From Flagellimonas abyssi (GTDB lineage Bacteria; Bacteroidota; Bacteroidia; Flavobacteriales; Flavobacteriaceae), in NCBI RefSeq assembly GCF_019457905.1, contig NZ_JAHZSV010000007.1:124001-188000 (forward strand): a DNA stretch of 64,000 nt. The letters are read 5' to 3'. The notes under the pieces are model-generated. The model was not told where the DNA came from, ran no database searches, and saw nothing but the letters and a program-made list of their open reading frames with translations. How positions within the stretch are numbered: the first letter of the stretch is position 1; every line of letters begins with the position of its first letter. The translations under genes were made by a program, and so were the position numbers. Positions 17,382 to 25,494 of this stretch are shown here, in pieces.

Positions 17382-18173
17382 TTAGTCCAAGGCCAAAACC
17401 GGTATCTCGGAATGGAGGGTCAACAGTTTGGTCAACCTACCCTCCGAAGGAGTACTCTTTTCGGTATGATTTCGTGGCAATATAGTTAACAGATCAATAT
17501 TTTTTTCTTTGATATAGTCAAGGATACCTTGCTCTATGTCCTCATTTTTAGTGAATGTATGATCAGCATAAAAATGCTCCAAGTAGTATTCCAATAAATT
17601 TTCATTGGATTCTATTACGGCCTCTTCATCATATATGGAATCTTTGTAAATGGTAAGCACATGAACCCTGGCATCAAAAGTTCGGGCCACATCCAAAAGG
17701 GTGCCCAAAACCTCTTTATCATCAATTCGTTCCCCGCCCATTACCAAAGCAATGTTTTTGGGATCCTTGATTTCGGTTCCATAGGGAATGGAGATTACAG
17801 GACAATTGGCTTCCAGCACCAATTTTGAGGTATTTGTTATGGCCTCATCCGTAATCTTATCTCCCATGGTGCCCATCATAATTAAATCGGCATCACTCTT
17901 TTCTTGTACGGACAGGATAGTATTGATTACTTCTCCCGTATCTGTAATAAATTCAGGAGCAACTTTTAATCGCACCTCGAAAGACTCCAACACTTTGAAG
18001 AAATCTTTTCCCAGTTTTTCATTGTCAGATGCGCTTATGGGCATGGCACCAACATACAGACCAACAATGCCAATGGATTTCTCCGTGCCCACAAAATTGA
18101 CCACATATTCCAAAGCATTGACTGATGCTTCGGAAAAATCAAAAGGAATTAATATTTTATTTAAACTGCTCAT
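17382..18173 (-). CDS. Universal stress protein, two-domain (UspA family)
   Basis: A 263-residue tandem Usp protein. The first domain begins NKILIPFDFSEASVNALEYV, the typical beta1-helix1 of UspA with the adenine-binding Asp. The nucleotide loop G-2x-G-9x-G(S/T) appears as GTMGDKITDEAITNTS, with Asn for the last Gly, so ATP binding may be weakened. The second domain is more divergent. It heads the usp-SLC13-pckA-pfk operon and lies 29 nt downstream of the transcript start inferred from the operator at 18238-18249. Role: stress survival, here probably under low oxygen. Confidence 0.88.
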   Translation of the reverse strand: MSSLNKILIPFDFSEASVNALEYVVNFVGTEKSIGIVGLYVGAMPISASDNEKLGKDFFKVLESFEVRLKVAPEFITDTGEVINTILSVQEKSDADLIMMGTMGDKITDEAITNTSKLVLEANCPVISIPYGTEIKDPKNIALVMGGERIDDKEVLGTLLDVARTFDARVHVLTIYKDSIYDEEAVIESNENLLEYYLEHFYADHTFTKNEDIEQGILDYIKEKNIDLLTILPRNHTEKSTPSEGRLTKLLTLHSEIPVLALD

Positions 18174-18206
18174 ACCTAATATATTTATTGATTTCTATTC
18201 TCGATT

Positions 18207-18249
18207 CAAAAGTAGAATCGACCTGTGACCTAAAACATGACAGATATCA
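18207..18249 (-). promoter_or_regulatory. FNR-type operator and -7 box of the usp-SLC13-pckA-pfk operon
   Basis: TGACAGATATCA (18238-18249) is centred 29.5 bp upstream of the minus-strand -7 box TACTTTTG (18214 to 18207, full match). Inferred start near 18202, leader about 29 nt. No correctly spaced -33 TTG. Confidence 0.75.
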
Positions 18250-18370
18250 GTAACTTCGATTTTTATCCCCGATTTTTCCAAAAAAACGAGTTACTATAAA
18301 AACCTAACGGGTTATTTTATTGCTTCCATATTGGTTATATTTAGGGACCGAACAACAACGTAATATTAAA

Positions 18371-19339
18371 ATGGATTTAGTAATAGGAATTGATATAGGG
18401 GGAACCAAAACCAAGATAGGTTTGGTAGACGAACATGGCGAATGCTACGAAAAAACATTTTTTAGGACCAAAGAATATCCCAACCTTGATAATTACTTGG
18501 ATAAAATAAAATCTACCGTTGATGAGCTTTTAGAAAATTTCGGGAAAGATGCCAACATAATCGGCTGTGGTATCGGGGCACCAAATGCATCCAGTAAAAA
18601 CGGCACCATTGAAAGAGCCAGTAATCTGGCCTGGAAAGGAAGTGTTCCCTTGGTAAAACTGCTCAAACAGCGATTGGATATGCCCATCCGAATCATGAAC
18701 GATGCAAGTGCCGCTGCTTTGGGAGAAATGCTGTTCGGAGGTGCCAAGAATATGACTGATTTTATTGTGATTACCTTGGGCACCGGTTTTGGAGCCGGAA
18801 TTGTTGCCAACGGTCAACTTATTGACGGTTTTGACGGCTTTGCCGGCGAGTTGGGCCATGTGGACATGACCATTGGCGATGGAAGGCTTACCGGACTCGG
18901 TGTAAAAGGAGGATTGGAAGCTTATGTCTCCGCCACAGGCCTGAAACGTACCGTAATGTACATGCAGAGCAAATATCTGGTGGATAGCAGGTTCAGGGAT
19001 ATTGCCTATAACGACCTTCACGGGGAGGATATTACCCAAGCCGCTGAAGAGGGCGATGAGATTGCACTGAAGGCATTTGATTATACGGCCCGAATTATGG
19101 CACAGGCCTTGGCAAATTTTACGGCCTTTACCCAACCCGAAGCATTTATTTTAATGGGCGGGCTTACCAATAGCGGAAAATGGATCATGACACCTTTGGA
19201 AAAATACTTTAATGGGTTCTTGTTGGATGTTTATAAAGGGAAAGTAAAGCTTCTGCATTCCTCAATGGAGGGAAAAACGGCGGCCATTTGTGGCGCAGCT
19301 GCCCTTATCTGGGAAAACGAAAAGAAAAAACAACTTTAA
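18371..19339 (+). CDS. ROK family protein (sugar kinase-like) lacking the zinc cysteines
   Basis: A 322-residue ROK protein, probably a glucokinase-like sugar kinase. Phosphate-binding LVIGIDIGGTKTKIGLVD is at the N-terminus; IGCGIGAPNASS, the catalytic Asp in RIMNDASAAALGE, TLGTGFGAGIVANG and GFAGELGHVDM follow. In the usual family zinc site CxCGxxGCxE the three cysteines are absent: here the stretch reads LTGLGVKGGLEAYVS, while the His of GELGH is kept. It starts at ATG 18371; an upstream TTG at 18320 would add a non-conserved N-terminus. It is divergent from usp; no FNR-type box at the right distance was found for it. Confidence 0.85.
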   Translation: MDLVIGIDIGGTKTKIGLVDEHGECYEKTFFRTKEYPNLDNYLDKIKSTVDELLENFGKDANIIGCGIGAPNASSKNGTIERASNLAWKGSVPLVKLLKQRLDMPIRIMNDASAAALGEMLFGGAKNMTDFIVITLGTGFGAGIVANGQLIDGFDGFAGELGHVDMTIGDGRLTGLGVKGGLEAYVSATGLKRTVMYMQSKYLVDSRFRDIAYNDLHGEDITQAAEEGDEIALKAFDYTARIMAQALANFTAFTQPEAFILMGGLTNSGKWIMTPLEKYFNGFLLDVYKGKVKLLHSSMEGKTAAICGAAALIWENEKKKQL

Positions 19340-19369
19340 AAATATCCTAGGTATATAGAAAATTAATCT

Positions 19370-19414
19370 ATGACAAGTATCATAACTTGTCATGGAATTT
19401 AATGGAAAACTTTG
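19370..19414 (+). promoter_or_regulatory. FNR-type operator inside a 24-bp inverted repeat, with near-consensus -7 box
   Basis: TGACAAGTATCA (19371-19382) fits the operator consensus. It is part of a larger inverted repeat 19370-19393 with perfect 9-bp arms ATGACAAGT/ACTTGTCAT. The -7-like AAACTTTG (19407-19414) matches all but the first base and lies 30.5 bp from the operator centre, one base more than at the other promoters. Confidence 0.55.
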
Positions 19415-19441
19415 CACTCCAACAATCAAAAACCGCTGATT

Positions 19442-20158
19442 ATGGAGCTCTCAAAGTTTCTTTCATATTGGCTTTGTTCCATAGTATTCGCTTGTTTTTC
19501 AATACAGCTAGGTTATACTCAAAATTCTGAGGAAAATGAATATGGGTCTTGGTTGGTTCTTTGTGGAACCGCCAAAGTTCACGAAGATTGGAGCATACCG
19601 GCGGTTGGGATTATTCGCCATCATCAAATGCTTGACAAATATGGCTTTTTCTTTTTTAGAACAGGGGCATCCTACAAAATAAGTAAGGCCTCTACTTTTA
19701 CCGGAGGGGTTGCACTACTCAATTCCAATTCCTATTTGGAACCCAATGATGTAGTGAACACAAACCAGTTTTGGTTGTATGGGGAGTATAACTTACAGAC
19801 AGAGTTCAACGATAATTCCTTGGCTCATCGTATCCGTTTGGAAAACCGAAGGCTTATCAATACAGAAGCGCCCAAGGCGAACAATAGAATCAGGTACCGT
19901 CTTCAATATGTTCGACCTATTTATAAGGATGTTTATTTTAAGGCTTTTGATGAGCTATTTCTTAATCTGAAGGGAAATGCATACGGTGAAAATAGAGTTT
20001 TCATTGGTATCGGGAAACAACTTGCCCCAAATCTAAAAGCGGATATCGGATACTTTAACAGGAGGTTTAAAAATTACCGTGAGGATATGGTAAGGCTGAG
20101 TCTGAACTTCAATATTGACCTTACCAAAGATGACTGGGCACTACAACCAAACAAATAA
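19442..20158 (+). CDS. DUF2490 family protein, probable outer-membrane barrel
   Basis: A 238-residue exported protein: signal peptide FLSYWLCSIVFACFSIQLGY, then alternating amphipathic strands rich in aromatic residues (YGFFFFRTGASYKI, DVYFKAFDELFLNL, LKADIGYFNRRF) ending LSLNFNI, typical of small outer-membrane beta-barrels. It resembles DUF2490 proteins, whose function is unknown. The start at ATG 19442 is chosen because it begins the signal peptide and because the alternative TTG at 19412 lies inside the inferred -7 box. It is monocistronic between the ROK gene and tonB. Confidence 0.72.
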   Translation: MELSKFLSYWLCSIVFACFSIQLGYTQNSEENEYGSWLVLCGTAKVHEDWSIPAVGIIRHHQMLDKYGFFFFRTGASYKISKASTFTGGVALLNSNSYLEPNDVVNTNQFWLYGEYNLQTEFNDNSLAHRIRLENRRLINTEAPKANNRIRYRLQYVRPIYKDVYFKAFDELFLNLKGNAYGENRVFIGIGKQLAPNLKADIGYFNRRFKNYREDMVRLSLNFNIDLTKDDWALQPNK

Positions 20159-20202
20159 CCCAACACACTAAAAAACAATCGTTTCCTCTCCATTTTGAAA
20201 CC

Positions 20203-20245
20203 TGATTATTATCATATTTTCTGATTTGGGATAAATCTACCTTTA
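20203..20245 (+). promoter_or_regulatory. FNR-type operator and -7 box upstream of tonB
   Basis: TGATTATTATCA (20203-20214) is centred exactly 29.5 bp upstream of TACCTTTA (20238-20245; one mismatch to TAnnTTTG). The fifth base of the left half-site deviates from the other operators. Inferred start near 20250, leader about 18 nt. Confidence 0.5.
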
Positions 20246-20267
20246 ACATAGTTAAATCGTAGAAGTC

Positions 20268-20996
20268 ATGAAACCAAAAAAGAACCCAAGCGCAGAAATT
20301 GGACGCAACAGCAGTCTATATTTTATGATAGGACTTACTTCGGTATTGTTCATGACATGGCAATCCTTTGAAGTAAAGTTCTATGAAGAGGAATCCAAAG
20401 TTTCTGAAGTTGTACAGCTAACCGACGAACTTAAGGAAGATGTACCTATTACCGAAATAATACGTACCGCTCCACCTCCACCCCCACCTTCTGCTCCCAA
20501 TGTTATTGAGATAGTGGATGATGTGGAAGATGTAAAAGAGACCATAATAGAAAGTACCGAGAGTAGCCAAGAAACTTATATTGAGGATGCAGTAGTTCGA
20601 ATTGAGGATGTTGATGTGGAAGAAGTCGAAGAAGATATCATAGTACCTTTCGCCGTTATTGAACACGTACCTGTTTTTCCTGGGTGTGAGGGCCTACAGA
20701 CCCAAGCGGAACGCAAAGCCTGTTTTAATGAAAAGGTTCAGGAGCACATAAAAGCAAATTTCAGCTATCCGAAATCCGCTCTAGAAATGGGGATTACAGG
20801 TCGGGTTTACGTACAATTTGTAATTGATACCAACGGAAGGGTCGTAGGTATAGAAAAAAGAGGACCGGACAAACTATTGGAACAAGAGGCCGCTAGAATC
20901 ATTGCTGCTTTGCCCAAGGTAAAACCCGGTGAACAAAGAGGTAAGCCCGTAAGCGTTAAATACAGTATACCAATAAACTTTATCATGCAAAATTAA
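20268..20996 (+). CDS. tonB: TonB family energy transducer
   Basis: A 242-residue TonB that couples the proton motive force to outer-membrane receptors through ExbB/ExbD. It has a short cytoplasmic N-terminus, one membrane helix (LYFMIGLTSVLFMTWQSF, about 17-34), an acidic periplasmic linker with a proline run (TAPPPPPPSAPN, about 67-78) and the C-terminal domain from YPKSALEMGITGRVYVQFVI to the end, including the YxP-like SIPINFIM tail. It is monocistronic with a terminator behind it. The operator in front suggests control by the oxygen regulator, unusual for TonB. Confidence 0.93.
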   Translation: MKPKKNPSAEIGRNSSLYFMIGLTSVLFMTWQSFEVKFYEEESKVSEVVQLTDELKEDVPITEIIRTAPPPPPPSAPNVIEIVDDVEDVKETIIESTESSQETYIEDAVVRIEDVDVEEVEEDIIVPFAVIEHVPVFPGCEGLQTQAERKACFNEKVQEHIKANFSYPKSALEMGITGRVYVQFVIDTNGRVVGIEKRGPDKLLEQEAARIIAALPKVKPGEQRGKPVSVKYSIPINFIMQN

Positions 20997-21015
20997 ATCA
21001 CCGAACATAGCCCAA

Positions 21016-21050
21016 AAAGAGGTCCAAGTGAATTTGCTTGGGCCTTTTTT
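21016..21050 (+). terminator. Rho-independent terminator of tonB
   Basis: AGGTCCAAG (21020-21028) pairs with CTTGGGCCT (21037-21045, one G-T pair), loop TGAATTTG, followed by TTTTT. Confidence 0.8.
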
Positions 21051-21136
21051 ATGCAGTAAACATGAGGTTTTGCCATGGTTCTAGACCATTACATAGTGCT
21101 ATTCATTGTTCCTCAGGACCTTCAATATGGCAATAC

Positions 21137-21179
21137 TGACATTTATCATGTTTTTTGCAAACCATCAAAAGTACTTTTG
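21137..21179 (+). promoter_or_regulatory. FNR-type operator and -7 box upstream of hemN
   Basis: TGACATTTATCA (21137-21148) is centred 29.5 bp upstream of the perfect -7 box TACTTTTG (21172-21179). Inferred start near 21184, 13 nt before the hemN ATG. Confidence 0.78.
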
Positions 21180-21196
21180 ACCTATAATGTAATGGT

Positions 21197-22564
21197 ATGC
21201 AGCTTATGTGCGAATTAATTCAAAAATATAATGTTCCAGGTCCTCGATACACGAGTTATCCTACTGTTCCCTATTGGGACATGGAAACTTTTTCAGGAAA
21301 AAAATGGAAGTCAAGCGTGATCCAAGCTTTCGAGGAAAACCCCGAGGAAGGAATCAGCATTTATATACATCTACCCTTTTGCGAGAGCATGTGCACCTTT
21401 TGTGGTTGCCATAAGCGCATCACTAAAAGGCACGAAGTGGAATCTCCTTATATCACAGCTGTTTTAAAGGAATGGGAACTTTATGTGGAATTGATGGGGT
21501 CTAGACCTGTAATCAAAGAACTTCATCTTGGCGGTGGAACACCGACCTTCTTTTCGCCTGAGAACTTAAAAATATTGATCAACGGTATTACAAGACTCAG
21601 TAAAAAGACGGATACCATTGAATTTAGTTTTGAAGGGCACCCCAACACCACCACCAAAGAACATTTACAGGCCCTTTACGATGTAGGATTTAGGAGAGTA
21701 TGTTTTGGCGTACAAGATTACAACCTTACCGTACAACGGGCCATAAACAGGATTCAGCCCTTTGAAAATGTAAAAAACGTTACGGAATGGGCCAGGGAAG
21801 TAGGATATACCTCAGTGGGACACGATATAATCTACGGCCTACCGTTCCAGGATTGTTCCGATGTGGAGACCACTATTGTAAAGACAAATGCCATAAAACC
21901 GGACAGAATAGCATTTTACAGCTATGCCCACGTGCCTTGGCTAAAAGGAAATGGTCAGCGCGGGTATAAAGAAGAGGACCTTCCCTCTTCCATAGAGAAA
22001 AAAGCACAGTACGAAATGGGCAAAAGAATGCTTGCCGAGTTTGGCTATAAAGATGTTGGCATGGACCATTTTGCCCTTCCCACGGACAGTCTGTACCAAG
22101 CCTTGGAAAATGGAACCCTACACCGAAATTTTATGGGCTACACCCCCTCCAAAACTAAACTGATGATTGGTTTGGGAGCCTCCAGCATCAGTGATAGCTG
22201 GTATGGATTTGCCCAAAATGTAAAGAATGTGGAAGAATACCAGAATTTGGTTTCACATGGGGTTATCCCTATTTTTAGAGGACACATTTTAAATGAGGAA
22301 GACCAAATTTTGAGAAGACATATCCTCAATATTATGTGTCGATTTGAGACAAATTGGAAACCTGAAGAAAAAGAAGTCGTTGATTTTGAAAACATTCTGG
22401 CCAACCTATCCGAACTGGAAGCAGATGGCCTTGTTAAAATAGAGGACAAAACCATAAAGGTGACGGACAAAGGCAGGCCTTTTGTCAGAAACATCAGTAT
22501 GGCCTTTGACCTTAAAATGCACCGTAAAAAACCGAATACCCGAATATTTTCCATGACCGTTTAA
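21197..22564 (+). CDS. hemN: Oxygen-independent coproporphyrinogen III oxidase
   Basis: Radical-SAM enzyme that decarboxylates coproporphyrinogen III to protoporphyrinogen IX without oxygen, supplying haem when the oxygen-dependent enzyme cannot work. The 455 residues match full HemN. NVPGPRYTSYPTVPYW near the N-terminus is specific to HemN; the 4Fe-4S ligands are in FCESMCTFCGCHKR (CxxxCxxC plus the extra Cys); LHLGGGTPTFFSP is the SAM-binding motif. ATG 21197 is used; 21206 is also possible. The next usp gene begins 18 nt after its stop, so the two form an operon under an FNR-type operator. Confidence 0.96.
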   Translation: MQLMCELIQKYNVPGPRYTSYPTVPYWDMETFSGKKWKSSVIQAFEENPEEGISIYIHLPFCESMCTFCGCHKRITKRHEVESPYITAVLKEWELYVELMGSRPVIKELHLGGGTPTFFSPENLKILINGITRLSKKTDTIEFSFEGHPNTTTKEHLQALYDVGFRRVCFGVQDYNLTVQRAINRIQPFENVKNVTEWAREVGYTSVGHDIIYGLPFQDCSDVETTIVKTNAIKPDRIAFYSYAHVPWLKGNGQRGYKEEDLPSSIEKKAQYEMGKRMLAEFGYKDVGMDHFALPTDSLYQALENGTLHRNFMGYTPSKTKLMIGLGASSISDSWYGFAQNVKNVEEYQNLVSHGVIPIFRGHILNEEDQILRRHILNIMCRFETNWKPEEKEVVDFENILANLSELEADGLVKIEDKTIKVTDKGRPFVRNISMAFDLKMHRKKPNTRIFSMTV

Positions 22565-22582
22565 CCTAAAAAAGCAAAAAAA

Positions 22583-23407
22583 ATGAAAAGTATAATCGTA
22601 CCCGTTGATTTTTCAAATCAATCAGAAAAGGCCCTAAAAGTGGCCGCCTCATTGGCCAAGGAACAAAATGCAGAGCTATTTGTCCTCCATATGTTGGAGC
22701 TTTCGCCAGCCATTATGGGTGAATCTGGATATATTTCCCAAGAACAGGTGGTACACCTAATCAAGCTTGGTGAGAAACGTTTTTCCGATTTTTTGGACAA
22801 GCCTTATCTAAAAGATATCACGGTTACCCCGGTTATCAAACACTATAAAGTGTTCAGTGAAGTCGCCGAAGTCGCCGAAAAACACAAAGCAGACCTTATT
22901 GTAATGGGTTCCAATGGAGCAGATGGCCTACAGGAAATCTTCATCGGTTCCAACACAGAAAGAGTAGTAAGAACCTCAGATGTACCTGTATTGGTCATTA
23001 AAGGGAACGAAGTGGACAATTTTAACCCAAAAAACTTCGTCTTCGCCAGTGATTTTGAGGAAGAAAGTGTGCCCGCCCTTAAAAAGGCAAAAGAAATGGC
23101 CGAGCTTTTGGGGTCAAAACTGCATTTGGTGTACATTAATACGCCAGGAGACGAGTTTATGAGCACCAACGATGCTTATTCCAAAATTTCCAAATTTTTG
23201 AACGAGGCCAATGTAGGCATGGAGGTTGAAATCTTTAACGACTACACGGTGGAAAAAGGAGTGATAAACTTTAGCAAAAAGATTGGAGCCGACCTTATAG
23301 GCATTCCAACCCATGGTAGAAGGGGGCTATCCCACTTCTTTATGGGAAGTATAGGTGAGGATATCGCCAACCATTCAGAAGCTCCGGTAATCACCTTTAA
23401 AATCTAA
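22583..23407 (+). CDS. Universal stress protein, two-domain
   Basis: A 274-residue tandem Usp protein. Domain 1 starts MKSIIVPVDFSNQSEKALKV and has a perfect nucleotide loop GSNGADGLQEIFIGSN (G-2x-G-9x-GS), so it should bind ATP. Domain 2 ends with GIPTHGRRGLSHFFMGSIGE, where the first Gly of the loop is replaced by Pro but the GRRGLxxxxMGS part is intact. It follows hemN in the same operon and is followed by a strong terminator. Confidence 0.9.
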   Translation: MKSIIVPVDFSNQSEKALKVAASLAKEQNAELFVLHMLELSPAIMGESGYISQEQVVHLIKLGEKRFSDFLDKPYLKDITVTPVIKHYKVFSEVAEVAEKHKADLIVMGSNGADGLQEIFIGSNTERVVRTSDVPVLVIKGNEVDNFNPKNFVFASDFEEESVPALKKAKEMAELLGSKLHLVYINTPGDEFMSTNDAYSKISKFLNEANVGMEVEIFNDYTVEKGVINFSKKIGADLIGIPTHGRRGLSHFFMGSIGEDIANHSEAPVITFKI

Positions 23408-23444
23408 CGGATTACATTTTTGATTGGTTTCATGTAATTCAAAT

Positions 23445-23478
23445 AAAAGGGGGCAATCTTGAGGTTGCCCCCTTTTTT
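23445..23478. terminator. Strong bidirectional terminator between usp and the cco operon
   Basis: AAAAGGGGGCAA (23445-23456) pairs perfectly with TTGCCCCCTTTT (23465-23476) around an 8-nt loop, with A and T runs on both sides. It can stop the hemN-usp transcript and the converging cco operon. Confidence 0.88.
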
Positions 23479-23498
23479 ATGTTTGTATGTTGCTCGGA

Positions 23499-24767
23499 CT
23501 AACCATGGAACCTATCGTATGCCGCCTTTTCCAAACCTTCCCTATGATCGGGGTGTGCAATGGAAATAAGTGCTTTGGCACGTTGTTGTAGATTCTTTCC
23601 AAATAAGTTTACGACACCGAACTCAGTAGCCACATAATGCATATGGGCGCGAGTTGTGGTAACCCCTGCACCTTGCTTTAAAAATGGTGTTATCTTGGAA
23701 ACTCCTTTTTTGGTAGTGGCGGACATAGCAATAATAGGCTTACCTCCTTTTGAAAGGGATGCCCCGCGCATAAAGTCCATTTGCCCACCTACGCCGGAAA
23801 ACTGATATCCACCAATGGTATCCGCGCAAACTTGGCCCGTTAAGTCAATTTCTATCGCACTGTTTATGGCCGTCGCTTTGGGATTTCTTCGGATTCTGGC
23901 CGTATCGTTGGTATACCCTGAATCTCTAAAATCACATATAGGGTTGTCGTCTATAAAATCATAAAGTTTTTGCGAACCCACGGCAAAGCAACTCACAATT
24001 TTGCCTTGTTTTACGGTCTTTTCTTTCCCATTGATCACGCCGCTTTCCAATAGGGGCAAAACCCCATCAGAAAACATTTCGGTATGGATTCCCAAATTTT
24101 TATGGCTTCCCAGATTGGACAACACCGCATTGGGTATGTTCCCGATTCCCATTTGCAAAGTAGCCCCGTCATCAATCAAAGATGCTACATGCCTACCAAT
24201 CTCTTGTTCCTCTTCTGATGGCTGAGTTGGGTCATGCTGGTGAATGGGACGATCAATCTCTATAGCAAACTCTATTTCGTCAATATGGACAATCCCCGTA
24301 CCATGGGTACGTGGCACTTTGGGATTTATCTGTGCCACTATCTTTTTTGCAGTCCTTACCGCGGGCAAAGCCACATCGACTGAAACTCCCAAAGAACAAT
24401 AACCATGTTTGTCCGGAGGTGAAACCTGCACAAAGGCCACATCCAAAGGCAAATATTCGTCGGCAAACAACCAAGGTATCTCACTTAAAAAAACAGGGAT
24501 ATAGTCCCCCATATAGGTATTTACAAAAGTCCTAACATTACCGCCCACAAAACAGGCGTTTAAGGTAAACGCTTCGCAATAAGGAGCCCTGGTATACTTT
24601 GCATCTCCTTCGGTGTGGATAGAAATTATCTCAACATCCTTCAGCTCATTGTGACGCTCACAGAGTGCATCTATCAATTCGTTGGGGGTCATTGCCGCTC
24701 CTTGGAAAAAGACTCGGTCACCTGATTTTACAATTCCTACCGCTTCTTCCGCTGATGTTATTTTCAT
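23499..24767 (-). CDS. Acetyl-CoA hydrolase/CoA-transferase family protein
   Basis: A 422-residue member of the acetyl-CoA hydrolase/4-hydroxybutyrate CoA-transferase family. ATLQMGIGNIPNAVLSNL and LGIHTEMFSDGVLPL (with the catalytic Glu) and SGVGGQMDFMRGASLSKGG are characteristic. It transfers or removes CoA from acetyl-CoA or another short acyl-CoA; the partner acid is unknown. ATG 24767 is chosen over 24797, which would overlap the preceding gene. It is the last gene of the cco operon (14-nt gap), suggesting a role in acetate handling when oxygen is scarce. Confidence 0.86.
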   Translation of the reverse strand: MKITSAEEAVGIVKSGDRVFFQGAAMTPNELIDALCERHNELKDVEIISIHTEGDAKYTRAPYCEAFTLNACFVGGNVRTFVNTYMGDYIPVFLSEIPWLFADEYLPLDVAFVQVSPPDKHGYCSLGVSVDVALPAVRTAKKIVAQINPKVPRTHGTGIVHIDEIEFAIEIDRPIHQHDPTQPSEEEQEIGRHVASLIDDGATLQMGIGNIPNAVLSNLGSHKNLGIHTEMFSDGVLPLLESGVINGKEKTVKQGKIVSCFAVGSQKLYDFIDDNPICDFRDSGYTNDTARIRRNPKATAINSAIEIDLTGQVCADTIGGYQFSGVGGQMDFMRGASLSKGGKPIIAMSATTKKGVSKITPFLKQGAGVTTTRAHMHYVATEFGVVNLFGKNLQQRAKALISIAHPDHREGLEKAAYDRFHG

Positions 24768-24781
24768 TTTCGATTCGATTT

Positions 24782-25492
24782 TTAGGGTTGATGGCATTCT
24801 ATGGTCGCCGATACGGTGTCGGCCGGGGCTGCCCTTGGGGAAACATAGGGTATTCCCAATCCAAGCCCGCGCACAATAAACAAAACACCAATGATGACCA
24901 CAAATACCGGTATCAATTTCTGTATTCTAGATTTTATGGAGGTACTGAACATTCCTTTGGAATAGACCACCAAGGACATTAAAGGTACGGTGCCCAAACC
25001 AAAAATCATCATGTAGAGCCCACCTTCCAAAGGGTTTCCCATGGCAATGGCCCCCAAAAGGGCCATATATACCAGACCACAGGGTAAAAAGCCGTTCAAA
25101 AATCCTATGGTCAAAAAGGTATCCGGCGTCTTTTTTTTGAGTTCGGCCCCAAGTTTGGATTTTACCTTGCCAATAATTGAGTAAACGGGTGATAAAAGTT
25201 TATGCCCGTTAAAATATTTTCCGGGAATAAGAACCAAAATAATCATTAAGGTACCAATACCGATGGAAAGCTTCTGTTGGATACCGAACAGGGACAATCC
25301 CTTGCCCAAAAGTCCAAAAAGCACTCCAATGATTCCGTAGGCCAATAATCTCCCGAAGTGGTAAATGGAAAGTTGTACCGTCTTCTTTACATTGTTGTTC
25401 TGCTCCAATGGCAACATAAAGGCGATTGGCCCGCACATGCCCAAGCAGTGCAAACTTCCCAACAATCCCAGAACCAAAGCAGAGGTCAACAT
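24782..25492 (-). CDS. DsbD/TauE-like membrane protein linked to cbb3 assembly
   Basis: A 236-residue polytopic membrane protein of the DsbD_2 (UreH/SafE-like) group. The first helix carries LGSLHCLGMCGPIAFM and the fourth NGFLPCGLVYMALLG; paired Cys in these two helices are the family signature. Proteins of this type next to cco genes are thought to take part in copper or thiol handling during cbb3 oxidase assembly. The exact role of this one is inferred from its position 2 nt after ccoH. The C-terminal tail is short and ends TIECHQP. Confidence 0.8.
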   Translation of the reverse strand: MLTSALVLGLLGSLHCLGMCGPIAFMLPLEQNNNVKKTVQLSIYHFGRLLAYGIIGVLFGLLGKGLSLFGIQQKLSIGIGTLMIILVLIPGKYFNGHKLLSPVYSIIGKVKSKLGAELKKKTPDTFLTIGFLNGFLPCGLVYMALLGAIAMGNPLEGGLYMMIFGLGTVPLMSLVVYSKGMFSTSIKSRIQKLIPVFVVIIGVLFIVRGLGLGIPYVSPRAAPADTVSATIECHQP

Positions 25493-25494
25493 GA

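Noticed and set aside
21075..21089. Inverted repeat ATGGT/ACCAT between tonB and hemN
   Set aside because: Short arms with a non-pairing centre, no partner promoter element, and a much better operator lies 50 bp downstream.
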